A DNA stretch of 64,000 nucleotides from a bacterium D16-56 (GTDB taxonomy: Bacteria > Bacillota > Clostridia > Lachnospirales > Lachnospiraceae), in the NCBI GenBank assembly GCA_003611875.1, contig RAYY01000013.1:41237-105236 (forward strand), read 5' to 3'. Under the pieces are notes generated by a model. It was not told where the DNA came from and did no database searches. It saw only the letters and a program-made list of their open reading frames with translations. Below are positions 8,619 to 18,900 of the stretch, in pieces. Positions within the stretch are counted from its first letter, which is position 1, and every line of letters starts with the position of its first letter. A program made the translations under genes and the position numbers.

Positions 8619-9554
8619 ATGCATCTGAAAGAACTGACCTACATTGTTACCCTGGCAGACGAGGGCAGCATTTCCCGCGCTGCTGACAAGCTTTATATGG
8701 CTCAATCCAGCCTCAGCCAGTTTCTTCAGCAGTATGAATCCGAGCTGGGGCTGCCCTTATTTATACGCACCTCCAAGGGAATCCGCCCCACTGCCGCCGG
8801 CATCTTGTTTATTGACAATGCCCGCACCATCCTGACCCATTACCGCCTGGTTCAGAATGAACTTTGGGATATGGCAGAGCTGAATGGCGGAAGTGTAATT
8901 CTGGGCATCAGCTCCTTCCGGGGCAGATATATGCTGCCTAAGATCCTGACACGTTTTTATGAAAAATATCCCGGAATCCGGGTTGATATTGTAGAGCAGA
9001 ACAGCATGGCCTTAGAAGACCGCCTGATTGACGGTTCCATTGACCTGGCCATTGTAGCCCTGCCCCTTACCCGTTTGACTCATGAAGTAGAATTTATCAA
9101 AAAAGACGAAATATTTATTGTAGCCAACCGAAATCATCCGGTTATGAAATTTGCCCGCAAAAGGAAGGATTCCCCCTATTATTGGGTCGATCTGAAAGAC
9201 ACGGCTTCCTTTGAATACATCTTAAGCGATTACGATACCATTCTCGGCAGCACCAGCCGCCGCCAGTTTCAAAAAGCCGGCATCAAGCCTATTGCCTATA
9301 ATACCAACATTACGGCAGATTTAGGCGTAGCCATGGCCCAGGCCGGACTGGGCCTGGCTTTTACCTATCATTCCTGCGCCCGGAACGATCCAAACACAGA
9401 ATACCTTTCTATCGGAGAAGACGGCGTATTTCTGGAGCTGGCCCTGGCTCATCCCTACTCCACCTACCAGTCCAAAGCCGCACTGGCCCTGGGAAACGTC
9501 ATCAAACAAACCTTTTCCCCTCAGTCAGCTTCTCATCCTTCGGTTCAGCAATAA
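8619..9554 (+). CDS. LysR family transcriptional regulator
   Basis: A 311-aa protein with an N-terminal winged HTH (ADEGSISRAADKLYMAQSSLSQFLQQYE, read in parts) and a LysR substrate-binding domain (GSVILGISSFRGRYMLPKIL onward). The ATG has AAGGAG upstream. The 158-nt divergent spacer to the DUF6282 operon contains an AT-rich dyad around TATGAATATCATATAAT (about 8519-8537), a plausible LysR site. It presumably activates the hydrolase/carrier operon in response to the transported acid (inferred from the divergent pair). Confidence 0.88.
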   Translation: MHLKELTYIVTLADEGSISRAADKLYMAQSSLSQFLQQYESELGLPLFIRTSKGIRPTAAGILFIDNARTILTHYRLVQNELWDMAELNGGSVILGISSFRGRYMLPKILTRFYEKYPGIRVDIVEQNSMALEDRLIDGSIDLAIVALPLTRLTHEVEFIKKDEIFIVANRNHPVMKFARKRKDSPYYWVDLKDTASFEYILSDYDTILGSTSRRQFQKAGIKPIAYNTNITADLGVAMAQAGLGLAFTYHSCARNDPNTEYLSIGEDGVFLELALAHPYSTYQSKAALALGNVIKQTFSPQSASHPSVQQ

Positions 9555-9568
9555 AATATGCCGGAACA

Positions 9569-10507
9569 TCACGAAAGCCCTGCCTCTGTGCCAAACCATC
9601 TTCCGATTCTGCCGATAAGCCTCAGCACATCCTCCTTCATTGCTTCCGGAAAGGAGCTTAATACCGGCGCTGTCTCAAAGCTCAGAGCCCCGTCAAACCG
9701 GATTGCCCGAAGCCCTCTTACAAATCCCTCCCAGTCCGTAGAGGTTCTGTTTTCCCTGGTTTTGGTAAAGGTAAAAGGAATCTGATGCAGATCCTTCATC
9801 CCGTCATTGTCATGGATGTGAAGCACCTTCAGCCGGTCTCCCAGAGCCGTGAGAAACCCTTCAAAGTCAATCCCCACCAGATTGGCATGTCCTGTATCGA
9901 AACAAAATCCCAGCACCTGGGCTTTATATTTTTCGTTTATCCGGTCAATGCGCTCTGCTGCCTTTTTCACATTACAGCAGGGTCCCTCTACAAGATGTCC
10001 TCCTGTGTTCTGATAAAGATTCTCAATGCATATGGTGATCCCAAGCTCTTTTGCCATCGGCGCAAGAAAATGGAGAAACTGCTCTGTCCTCTCCCACTCT
10101 GCCTCCTCTGAGCCAAGCTGCTTTGCCAGCTTAAATCCATGAACCACAATGTACCTGCACTCCAAAAAGCTGCAGATTCTCATGCTTTTCGGTGCAACTA
10201 CATTCCGCAAATAATCATTCAATTCCCTGCTGCCATTGGGTACATAATTGGGGTAAGGCATATGAAGCTGATGAATCCGGATCCCCGCCTCTTTTGCGCC
10301 CTTTTTATGAGGTGTAAAAAACGTCTCCAGCTCCCTGTCCGACTGGTCAAAAAAATCATTCTTTTCCTCTCTGTACAATGCCGTATTTTCCAGATAAGAA
10401 TTTAAGCTGAAATCCACACAGGAAAACCCTGTCTTTTTCAGCATCTGAAATCCAGAGAAGGGATCCTCATCCATTACCACATTCTTTGACTGCACTCCGA
10501 TCTCCAT
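9569..10507 (-). CDS. Sugar phosphate isomerase/epimerase (xylose-isomerase-like TIM barrel)
   Basis: A 312-aa AP-endonuclease-2/xylose isomerase-like barrel. Metal-ligand motifs of the family are visible: ICIENLY (Glu), FCFDTGHANLVG (Asp, His), VLHIHDNDG (His, Asp) and LSFETAP (Glu). It is the last gene of a minus-strand operon, only 5 nt after the related gene ending at 10513. The substrate is unknown; the neighbouring cytidylyltransferase fusion hints at a sugar or polyol destined for CDP activation (inferred). Confidence 0.85.
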   Translation of the reverse strand: MEIGVQSKNVVMDEDPFSGFQMLKKTGFSCVDFSLNSYLENTALYREEKNDFFDQSDRELETFFTPHKKGAKEAGIRIHQLHMPYPNYVPNGSRELNDYLRNVVAPKSMRICSFLECRYIVVHGFKLAKQLGSEEAEWERTEQFLHFLAPMAKELGITICIENLYQNTGGHLVEGPCCNVKKAAERIDRINEKYKAQVLGFCFDTGHANLVGIDFEGFLTALGDRLKVLHIHDNDGMKDLHQIPFTFTKTRENRTSTDWEGFVRGLRAIRFDGALSFETAPVLSSFPEAMKEDVLRLIGRIGRWFGTEAGLS

Positions 10508-10512
10508 TTCCC

Positions 10513-11781
10513 CTACACCTCCCTCAGCCGGTCAAAATGAAACGACGGCATATATTCATCATTAAAAAATCCGATGTTTTTTACCCCCATATCCTGAAGC
10601 TGCTTTTCGATCTCCCGGTAATAAATGTTGCAGATCAGCACCACACAATCACCGGAAAGCTCCTTCAGGGCCTTGGGCGGCTTTACCTCCAGGCCGCAGA
10701 AGCTGCTTCCCCACAGCCTTTCGTTGTTGTCACAGGTAAACAAAGGCGGATAGGCCTCCCCATAGCATTTCATATAATTCCGGCACATATTGCCCGCTCC
10801 AAAGAGTACGATAGAGCTGTATTTCCTCAGCAGTCCCTCTATCTCAATCTGCCATTTAAAATACTCTGCCACAGCTTTGGCAAGCCCCATAAGCTGAGGC
10901 CGCAGCAAAGGAGAAAAGGCCCCTGCCGTGCCGGCCAGGTCAAAGACAAGCTGCCCGTCAAACCCCACCTTTCTCAAGCCCCGGATCAGACTCAGCCAAT
11001 CCGTCTGAGACTGTCCGCCTTCCACGCTGGTAAACGGCAGCATAGAAGTCTCATGATACCCGTCACAGTCCCGGACGATCACCAGCTTGATACGGCTGTC
11101 CAAAGCTTCTGCAAACTCAGCCATATCCTGTCCGCAGAGATTGCATACCCCCACGTCCATACAAAACCCAAAGCATTCTTGGCCAAACTCCTCATTCAGC
11201 CGGTCCACCCATTCTGCCGCCTCACTGCCATCCGAACAGATTCCCCTTATCAGATGACCGTTCATATCCCGGCATTGATTTTCCAGCAAAAGCATTACAT
11301 TATTTTCACGGGCCACAGCCCCAAGACGCAGATAATAATCCCGGTTCACCTTCCACACATCCTGACGGCTGACCCCGGCAAACAAAGGACGGACAGCCAG
11401 ATACCTACAGCCAATCCGGCCGCAGTATCGGATACTCTCCTTCTGAATCTGAATCAGCAGCTCAGTCAAATCCTTGCGCTTTGTGTTCCGCTGCAGATAG
11501 GGACTTCTGGCAGACAGAATCTTAAGCCCTCTCTCCCTGCACAAAGAAACCATCCGGTCAAAACGTCCGCCCAGCTCTGCCGGATTCTCTGTTACCAGCT
11601 TTACATCGGACGGCAGCTCTCCCTTTTTAACAGGCTCTCCCACATTTTCCAGCTCCCCGGCCCCGCAGCACATCCCCAATTCCAAAAATACATTCTCAAA
11701 ACCGGCGTTCACCAGATCCATCATCCCCTGTCCGGGCATATTCGGATTCACAAGGCCTGCCGGAGAACAAACAATATCCAT
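10513..11781 (-). CDS. Xylose-isomerase-like TIM barrel with C-terminal Rossmann-like domain
   Basis: A 422-aa protein. Residues 1 to about 300 form a second isomerase/epimerase-like barrel with LLLENQCRD, FCMDVGVCNLCG and VIVRDCDG at the metal-ligand positions. The His seen in the sister protein (GHANL) is Cys-rich here (VCNLCG), so catalysis may differ. A C-terminal extension from about residue 320 begins SIVLFGAGNMCRNYMK and resembles the nucleotide-binding 'FGAG' domain also present in the downstream fusion protein. The two barrels look like a duplicated pair in one operon. Confidence 0.75.
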   Translation of the reverse strand: MDIVCSPAGLVNPNMPGQGMMDLVNAGFENVFLELGMCCGAGELENVGEPVKKGELPSDVKLVTENPAELGGRFDRMVSLCRERGLKILSARSPYLQRNTKRKDLTELLIQIQKESIRYCGRIGCRYLAVRPLFAGVSRQDVWKVNRDYYLRLGAVARENNVMLLLENQCRDMNGHLIRGICSDGSEAAEWVDRLNEEFGQECFGFCMDVGVCNLCGQDMAEFAEALDSRIKLVIVRDCDGYHETSMLPFTSVEGGQSQTDWLSLIRGLRKVGFDGQLVFDLAGTAGAFSPLLRPQLMGLAKAVAEYFKWQIEIEGLLRKYSSIVLFGAGNMCRNYMKCYGEAYPPLFTCDNNERLWGSSFCGLEVKPPKALKELSGDCVVLICNIYYREIEKQLQDMGVKNIGFFNDEYMPSFHFDRLREV

Positions 11782-11840
11782 AAAAACCCCTTTCTTCCCA
11801 AAATCATGCAGCAGCTTCCCAAAGAACAGCTCCTAATCTT

Positions 11841-14180
11841 TTACAAAAGCTTTTTCTCAATCAGCCCTTTAATCTTTGTAGAGCTTGTGGTCTGGGTATA
11901 AGGAAAGAACACCAGATCCGCCCCCCGCTTTTTCAAATACTCCTTCTTTGCCAGCCACACCGGATCCTCCTCATAATCACTGCCGGAAAACTGCACATCA
12001 AAATGATACCGGCGATATGCCTCATCCGTATCCCCTCTGTCTGTAGGAAGGGCCACCGCCTCGTCCACATACCGGCAGGAGGCCACCAAATCCATACGCT
12101 CCTCAAAGGAAATACATGGCATGGTCTTTTTGTTCTTCATCACACTCTCATCGCTCACCACTCCCACAATCAGGTAATCACACTGCTCCTTTGCCCTCCT
12201 GAACATGTTAAGATGGCCCACATGAAACAAATCAAATACCCCGGCAATATAGCCGATATGATATTTCTTAGGCTCCCTCCTCTCATCCTGAGCTGGCAGA
12301 GCCCTCTCGGGCAGCTTTCTGGGATATTCCTGATGCCAGTCATAGACACTGTAGTGAAAGATTCCCATGTCCTTAAGCTGGGTCATAATCGGCACACAAT
12401 TCTTAATGCAGATCATCACCTTAAAGGAATCCTCCGGTAAAGACCGCAGGTATTCCGGCGAAAAAATCCCGATCCCTGCCATGGAAGTCCCCCATTTGTC
12501 CGGATCATTGTCCAAAATTCCCGCAATCTCATAATCCCCGCCAAACTGCTCCAAAAACTTAGAGGCATAGATTCCCGAACCAAACAGATAAATCTGCCGT
12601 CCTCCGGTTCCCCTGAAAATATCCTTAAAAACCCGCTCATACTCATTCTCGGAATAATTCATCCGGCTGCGGTTGGCACTGACAATGCCTCCGTCCCGGC
12701 GGCAGAGCTGATGATATTTGGAAAGCTCCTTCTCGTTGCGCAGCTTGTCAATAAAGCAATAAGAAAACCGACGCCACAAATCCTCAAACTCATTTAAATG
12801 ATACCGCTCCTGCAGCTCCTTTTTAGGAAGACGCAGCTCCATCTGAGCATTGCCCCAATAAATAAAATCAATGGTCCGCATCAGGATCACATTGGCCGGA
12901 AGCTGCTCCTGATAAAACTCCTGATCATAAAACACAAAATCCCCGTCCACATAAAAGCAATTCAGGGAAACCAGGTCAATATACCCTCTTTTTAAAATAA
13001 TCCCCAGCCTTCCCGGCTCCCTCTCACTGCCAAGAGCAATCTCCCTCCACTGATTTCGTCCCGGATCATCCGGCTTTCCCTTCTCCCAATCCGGCGCAAA
13101 ATGCTCCCAGTCTACCTGATCATAAGGTACATGCTCCGAGGAATGGCAGATCCGGTCCCAGAACCGATCCAGCTCGGCAAAAAAACGCTCCCGATCCTCA
13201 CAGAAAATCCGCCTGAGATAATCCGTAGCCGCCTCGCCCTTTACATAAGGCATCAGAAAAGCCCCATGCTCCATCCTGGCCTTTACCATCCTGACCCCAT
13301 GCTCCTCCAGATCCAGGGTATTGGCCATCAGCTGCTCCAGCTTTCCCCGGCCTTTTTCATAGAGGGCCTTTTTCTCCACCTTTCTGTCCCTGCGGATAAT
13401 AGTGGCCAGAGCATCCTCCTCTCCCCGGTCCATAGAAATCGTCACCTGCTTTGCATTGGCAAAATGTCCGTCCAGAGGACACTCGATCAGATACCCATTG
13501 GCCATGGTATGAAACATCCCGTTCTCAATCAATGTGGTATACAGCCTTTCCTCCTCCAAAAAAACCGTCTCCGGGCTGTGGTACTGGGGGATGATCCTGA
13601 CATCCAGCTGCTCCTCCGGCAGATAATCCTCTGCATACAACGCCTGGGGCCGCAGCAGCTCCGGAAGCACGGAATAAAACCTGTGATAAAAAAAGCCCGC
13701 CTCCTCCAGCATCCTGGTAAGCTCTGCCTTCGCATAGGCACGTCCCTCCATCCGCTCCCATTCTGTCTGGCTTATCTTCACATAATTCTCAATCCCGTCA
13801 AAATTGCGCTCCGTAAACACATCCCGGTCCCCGCAGAAATATCGTACCCCCAATCGGTTGTCCGTACCTAGAAGCAGCCTTCCCCCAGGGCTTAAAAGAT
13901 CACATAAAGAACGGAGAACCCTTACCGGATTTTTGCTGCGCTCCAGCCCTCCGACCCAGATAATCGTATCATAATCTCCGGAAGGTTCAAAGCCTTCTTC
14001 CGCCTCCAGCTCTCTCCATGCTGCCAGATCCACCTCCAGTCCGCACTCGGAAAGAGCCTCCTCCAATATCTCACAGGGCTCGCCCTTTCCTGTAAGAAGC
14101 AAAACCCTGCTTCCCTTTTGAAATTCGTACCATCGGATCAATCCCTTCGGCAGCTCCCTGACCAATTTTTCCGCCTGCAT
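11841..14180 (-). CDS. Methyltransferase / kinase-like / Rossmann / cytidylyltransferase fusion
   Basis: A 779-aa multidomain protein. Residues 1-170 resemble a class I SAM-dependent methyltransferase (RVLLLTGKGEPCEILEEAL, then DTIIWVGGLER and LLSPGGRLLLGTDN). The middle (about 180-510) has a kinase-like look with YGQ-like FVFYDQEFY and DLVSLNCFYVDGD, but I cannot name it. Residues about 525-620 form an 'FGSG...ILDNDP' Rossmann-like domain. Residues about 638-779 are a glycerol-3-phosphate-cytidylyltransferase-type domain with GVFDLFHVGHLN (HxGH) and TSSTKI. It is the first gene of the operon with the two TIM barrels. This points to modified polyol or sugar activation for a surface glycan or small molecule (inferred). 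Confidence 0.75.
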   Translation of the reverse strand: MQAEKLVRELPKGLIRWYEFQKGSRVLLLTGKGEPCEILEEALSECGLEVDLAAWRELEAEEGFEPSGDYDTIIWVGGLERSKNPVRVLRSLCDLLSPGGRLLLGTDNRLGVRYFCGDRDVFTERNFDGIENYVKISQTEWERMEGRAYAKAELTRMLEEAGFFYHRFYSVLPELLRPQALYAEDYLPEEQLDVRIIPQYHSPETVFLEEERLYTTLIENGMFHTMANGYLIECPLDGHFANAKQVTISMDRGEEDALATIIRRDRKVEKKALYEKGRGKLEQLMANTLDLEEHGVRMVKARMEHGAFLMPYVKGEAATDYLRRIFCEDRERFFAELDRFWDRICHSSEHVPYDQVDWEHFAPDWEKGKPDDPGRNQWREIALGSEREPGRLGIILKRGYIDLVSLNCFYVDGDFVFYDQEFYQEQLPANVILMRTIDFIYWGNAQMELRLPKKELQERYHLNEFEDLWRRFSYCFIDKLRNEKELSKYHQLCRRDGGIVSANRSRMNYSENEYERVFKDIFRGTGGRQIYLFGSGIYASKFLEQFGGDYEIAGILDNDPDKWGTSMAGIGIFSPEYLRSLPEDSFKVMICIKNCVPIMTQLKDMGIFHYSVYDWHQEYPRKLPERALPAQDERREPKKYHIGYIAGVFDLFHVGHLNMFRRAKEQCDYLIVGVVSDESVMKNKKTMPCISFEERMDLVASCRYVDEAVALPTDRGDTDEAYRRYHFDVQFSGSDYEEDPVWLAKKEYLKKRGADLVFFPYTQTTSSTKIKGLIEKKLL

Positions 14181-14254
14181 ATTTCCATACGCTCCTTTTC
14201 CTGTTCTGTCTCTATATCGCCAAAAAAACTGACGTTATTGTCCTCGTTGTTCTT

Positions 14255-14283
14255 ATTATATAACAAAAAGAAACAAAAGAAAA
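14255..14283 (-). promoter_or_regulatory. Putative promoter of the fusion/TIM-barrel operon
   Basis: On the minus strand a TATAAT box (complement of 14255-14260) sits about 75 nt upstream of the gene starting at 14180. Only a weak TTTTCT -35-like sequence lies 17 nt further upstream. The 167-nt spacer otherwise shows no gene. Confidence 0.4.
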
Positions 14284-14347
14284 GAGCCTGTGTACTGCCT
14301 CAATCCTCCTCCAGTCCAATCTGCAGCAGATATACTGTTCCGCCAAT

Positions 14348-15430
14348 TCAGGAAAACACATATGGTGCATTGGATTTTCTTACAATAATTCCACTATTAG
14401 AATAATAATTCCGGTCCAGATATTCCTGCTCATGGTCTGTTTTATCCTTCAAAATATCATAGATTTGTCCTTTATATGTAAGAATCCCCTGACCTTCTTT
14501 CACAGTCTGTTCAATCTGATCACAATATTCCTTTATTAAGCTCTGATCCACCTGGTATGAAGACATTCCCTCTATAAAACGCTTCATATTATTCGGTTCT
14601 TTTATTGCAGGAATCTTTAAATCATTATAATCGACAAAATGGCAAATACTGTCAAACACCCGGTCCTGGTTTCTTCCAGGACCAACCATAATCTCAACAA
14701 CCGGCCAGCCTTCCTTTCTGTATACATCCAGATATGGTATCAGTACTCCCTTGGCATTCCGGTATTCTATCAGATCAAGATCCGAATTATCCCCATCCTG
14801 CCTGTTTACTACAGCAGCATTGAAAATAAGCCGCACTTCTTTTTCCTGACGGAACTCATAATTTTTAATATATGGAGCTATTTCCTTCCATAGACGGATA
14901 CTATTTGAATCAAAATCATCCTGAATCCCCACTTCTTCGGCATATGCTTTAATTGTTTCAGCTATGTTCTTTTTTTCGTTTTTGTATTCATCAAAGGGCA
15001 TTCCTGTCCTGGTAAAATAATGTACGTCTCTTAATGTGGCTGATATATTTTTCTTATCCTTCTCTGTATTGGAATACCTCCTCTTTATTTCAAAATATTG
15101 CTTCTTTTCCGAAAACTGCATACCCAGACGCACACCAGATTCTCTTGCATACATATACCACTGACTTAAGAGATCTGCTTCTTTAGAAAACGAGATAGAA
15201 TAAATTTGCGGAATTTTTTTCAACGCTTCTTCATAGGCATAGTCCGCTCTAAAAAGCGACGTTTCCCCTCCTCCAAGATCATTGCTTCCAAATATTTCCC
15301 GCAATTCCCGCAGCCCATTGATATATTCTTCCGAATCATTCAAATAGCTTATATGAGTTGCAAAGATATCCCCTTGTGTTAAAATATACTTCATTGTCTC
15401 TGATGTTGTATAATAATACAATAAATCCAT
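14348..15430 (-). CDS. DUF2971 family protein
   Basis: About 360 aa. The N-terminus (LLYYYTTSETMKYIL, then ISYLNDSEEY) and the later SFSKEADLLSQWYMYA segment are hallmarks of DUF2971, a family common in accessory and defence-type loci but biochemically undefined. The start MDLLYYY at 15430 begins one base after the upstream stop codon (TAAGATG), suggesting translational coupling; a longer start at 15463 would overlap the receiver gene by 32 nt. It is the last gene of the three-gene AT-rich operon. DUF2971 is a reasonable candidate for the effector (inferred). Confidence 0.75.
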   Translation of the reverse strand: MDLLYYYTTSETMKYILTQGDIFATHISYLNDSEEYINGLRELREIFGSNDLGGGETSLFRADYAYEEALKKIPQIYSISFSKEADLLSQWYMYARESGVRLGMQFSEKKQYFEIKRRYSNTEKDKKNISATLRDVHYFTRTGMPFDEYKNEKKNIAETIKAYAEEVGIQDDFDSNSIRLWKEIAPYIKNYEFRQEKEVRLIFNAAVVNRQDGDNSDLDLIEYRNAKGVLIPYLDVYRKEGWPVVEIMVGPGRNQDRVFDSICHFVDYNDLKIPAIKEPNNMKRFIEGMSSYQVDQSLIKEYCDQIEQTVKEGQGILTYKGQIYDILKDKTDHEQEYLDRNYYSNSGIIVRKSNAPYVFS

Positions 15431-15431
15431 C

Positions 15432-15950
15432 TTATGCCAGTATTCCTTTCTCATGATTCTCATTCATCTCTGCCGCTCTTTTCACTTGATTCTTATTCCA
15501 ATATAACTGCCCCTCATAAAAATTCGGAGTACTGATTATGTGATCAGGAAAGGTTTCCATAAGCAGTCCCTTAATATCACTAGGTCCTGATGTATAAAAC
15601 CATATCTTTTTTTCTGAATCCCTCATAAGAGCATATTTCACATTAACTCTTGTAAAAAAATTTTCTATACTCATATCGCCTTTTAAATCATAATCCATCA
15701 AAAAAATAATATCAGGTATACAATATAATTCATTCATTTGATCCAGAAATTCTTTTTGAGTCTCAACCTGCACTACATCTATATGAGTATGCATTTTATA
15801 TTCATTCATTAATTCTTGTTTGTTATTTTTATCTAGTGTATTGTTAGGGTAATACAGCGTCTTATAAAAAATCACACCTTCTTTCTGAAGCTCCTGGATG
15901 CTCTGCATTACTTTCCAAGGTCTGTCATCTACTACTACAATTCTTTTCAT
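15432..15950 (-). CDS. Receiver-like (CheY-like) protein
   Basis: A 172-aa single-domain protein that resembles a response-regulator receiver. It has the acidic pair in IVVVDDRP, a phosphoacceptor-like Asp in IIFLMDYDL and a Thr in IWFYTSG at the beta-4 position. The conserved beta-5 Lys is not obvious (IISTPNF instead), so phosphorylation is not assured. There is no DNA-binding output domain. It overlaps the giant upstream gene by ATGA (15947-15950) and abuts the DUF2971 gene, so all three are probably translated together. It may relay a signal from the ATPase protein to DUF2971 (inferred). Confidence 0.7.
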   Translation of the reverse strand: MKRIVVVDDRPWKVMQSIQELQKEGVIFYKTLYYPNNTLDKNNKQELMNEYKMHTHIDVVQVETQKEFLDQMNELYCIPDIIFLMDYDLKGDMSIENFFTRVNVKYALMRDSEKKIWFYTSGPSDIKGLLMETFPDHIISTPNFYEGQLYWNKNQVKRAAEMNENHEKGILA

Positions 15951-18900
15951 ACCAAATCCCTTTCCTCATTCTCATCTTTAAACTTTTCTGCCAAAATTGG
16001 AACCATAATTGAAAAATAAACCTTGCCGTTGTTTTCTCTTTCCTCTACGAATATTTGAAATTCCTCTCCCAGCAGACGTAAAATCTGCCGCTTCAACTGC
16101 CTATATTCCATAGGATCCCATTCTCTATTCGACTCAAATCCTTTGTTTTTTTCAAATACCTTTATTTTTTCATCCAAAATACTGGCCACAACCCATTTGA
16201 TATAACGTGACATACTCCATAAGGAAATACCCTGATTATCTTCCTCAGGAGGATATTTCAGTTCCTCCATAACCTGCGCAGGCTCCTTTTGCGTTTTGCT
16301 TTCTCCCACTTGGTTTGCGATTCTAAGCCGGCCGTCTGATGTTTTGGAACAATACACGGTAACACAATTATTTTCTATTCGTCCTCTATTCTCAATTGCT
16401 GCGTTAATCATAAGAGAATACATCAGCAAAAAGACCTCCCGCTCTGCATTAGTATAATCAAAAGAAACGATTTCTTCATCCTCGCGCAATGGAAAATCCT
16501 CATCAAACATCAGCTCTTGTGATACCATTAGTTTCACTGCCTTTTCCATGTCACTATTAATAATATAAAATTCCTGCATTTTTGCAAAAAGAGAAATTGG
16601 TGAATCCCATTGCTTAGGCTGGTAGGGAACCCCTTTAAAATAATAATCCATGGTAAGACTATGTCTGTAATGTTCACTCACGTTCAAATCTGCCAAAAGC
16701 ATCAATAAATCAGACTGATAATAATCACCATATTTATTTTTTGCAAGCATATGATTATACTGCTCAAGCTTTATGTCATTCTTTGTATGGGTATGGGCTT
16801 TTTGTTTGCTGTGCAAGGCATTTTTCTTTCTCTGCCGGGCAAGCTCATAAAAAAATCCTTCATTGGTTCTGTTAAAAACAGAATTATTTAAATACCAATA
16901 ATACTGCATTACACTTCGAATCCTGTTCAGCCATTCGATACCTGACAGACCATCCTGTTTTGATTTTTCCCACACAGAAAAAATATATACCGGATATTCT
17001 GTAGTATGTCCCAGTTCCCACATGAAGATTTTTTCTTTAAAATCATACAAATATTCTTTTTCCGGCTGACTGTTTCTCTTTTGAAATTCCTGCAGAATTT
17101 TGACCACATTTTTCTCACGGATTGTCCATACAGTGCCTTTTTCTTCACTGCTTCCCAAAATAATATATTCCTTTTTGGGTTTCAAAATCATTTTCTCTGA
17201 AGCCAGCTCGTCAGGCAATAATGCATTATATTGTTCCATCAATTTATTTTCCCACAGATCATATTCTGCATCAAGCTCCATTATAATGATGACCTCTTTG
17301 GATGACATGATATATTTCATACACTTTGCAATATAGTCAACTTTTGTCAGATTTCCATTTTCTGAAAAATCAGTGGTTTTCAAACCATTTTCAAAATCTG
17401 ATGATATGAATCTATGGAGCAGAAAATTAGATGCAACAAAAATTTTCCCACTGTCAGTCAGCTTATGACTTTCACTATACATTCCATATAATTGCAGAAG
17501 ATTCATGAAATCCTTGAATTGATAAGGCGTAATATATTCCTCCAGCACCTCAGTCTCAAATTTTATGAATCTGACTGTTAAATCTTCTTCTGTCTCATTA
17601 TTTAAAGGTTCTGGCAAATGATCACGTTCCCGATTTACCCGCTCACTTAATTTCTGAATAGCATCTTGGTAAATCCATACATTCTCCAAATAAATATCCT
17701 TCTGTATTTCGTCTAAATCTTCATATTCCTTTTTACAAAACAACTGATCTAGCCATAAGCTTTTGCTGGTATCAGAGCTAACGCCAGTCAGCTTTTTCAT
17801 CAAATATCTATAATATTGGATAAAGCCATTCCGATCCTTTTCCTCTATTTTCTTAACATAATTCAGGATATACTGCATATTACTTTCCCGCATTATGAAG
17901 TTGCTTTTCATTTCTGTTAACTGCTTTAATAATACCTTTATTAAATCCTGCCTTTGAATTTCTGAATCGAAAAATTCCTTTATAAAGCTCTCAATCTCAA
18001 GAATTTTTTTTCGTATTTTATCTTCTTTTAAATAAGACTTTTTTTTGCTTCTGTCAATTACCTGATTATAGCTTTTTTCCGTAAGGGTACACAAGCACAC
18101 CAATAATAAGAAATCAAATACAGCCTCCTTTATTGCTTTATCAAATACTCTGAATGGCCTGCTCAGCACCTTGCAATAAGAAAGAAAATATTCTGTTTCC
18201 TCTCCCTGATGTATCCTGCTCCCTTCTAAAACCAAAGTCATAAGCTGTTCAAAAACTTCTTTTCTGCAATTTCCGTGATACCTTTCATCTAAAAAGATCA
18301 TGGAATTATTTGTACAGATCAGTCTTCGAAAGGATCTTCTTTTTCTTTCTTCTGCGTCCTTTCCTGATTCTTCCTTATCTCTAAGTTCTTCCCTCTCCTT
18401 TAGATATCCCACCAGTGAATTTACAGAAAATTTTTTCTCCTCGCTTCTCCAGTACCTCTCCATTTCTTTTGTCACAGAGCTTCTTTTTAATGTGTCTGCC
18501 TCATTGGCCAGATTACAGTAAACACAGGCATCACCATGGTTTCGTATGGACGAGATATGAACGGTACGAAAAGCATAAAAACAATTTTCTTCCTTGATGC
18601 CTGTATACTGCCATCTGCTGGATCCTGAATTTCGATCAATCAAAACAAAAATCCCATCAAAAACAGCATACTTCTGTCTTTCTGAAATAACAAAATCTTC
18701 TATAATCGACTGGGCAAGACTTCTGGCTCTCTGAAATGTACGGCCTGTGATAATCACATCATCTACATAAAAAAGATGGAGATGTCTTTTCAATCCTATG
18801 TTGTTTGTCTCATAATCTGCCATCTTTTGAACAAATTTTCTGAGATTGGAAAACTTCGCCCTAAAATTACATCTATATTCTTTATCCACATCATCACGTA

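Noticed and set aside
10486..11901. 471-codon plus-strand frame
   Set aside because: It is antisense to the TIM-barrel genes; composition and lack of motifs mark it as a shadow frame.
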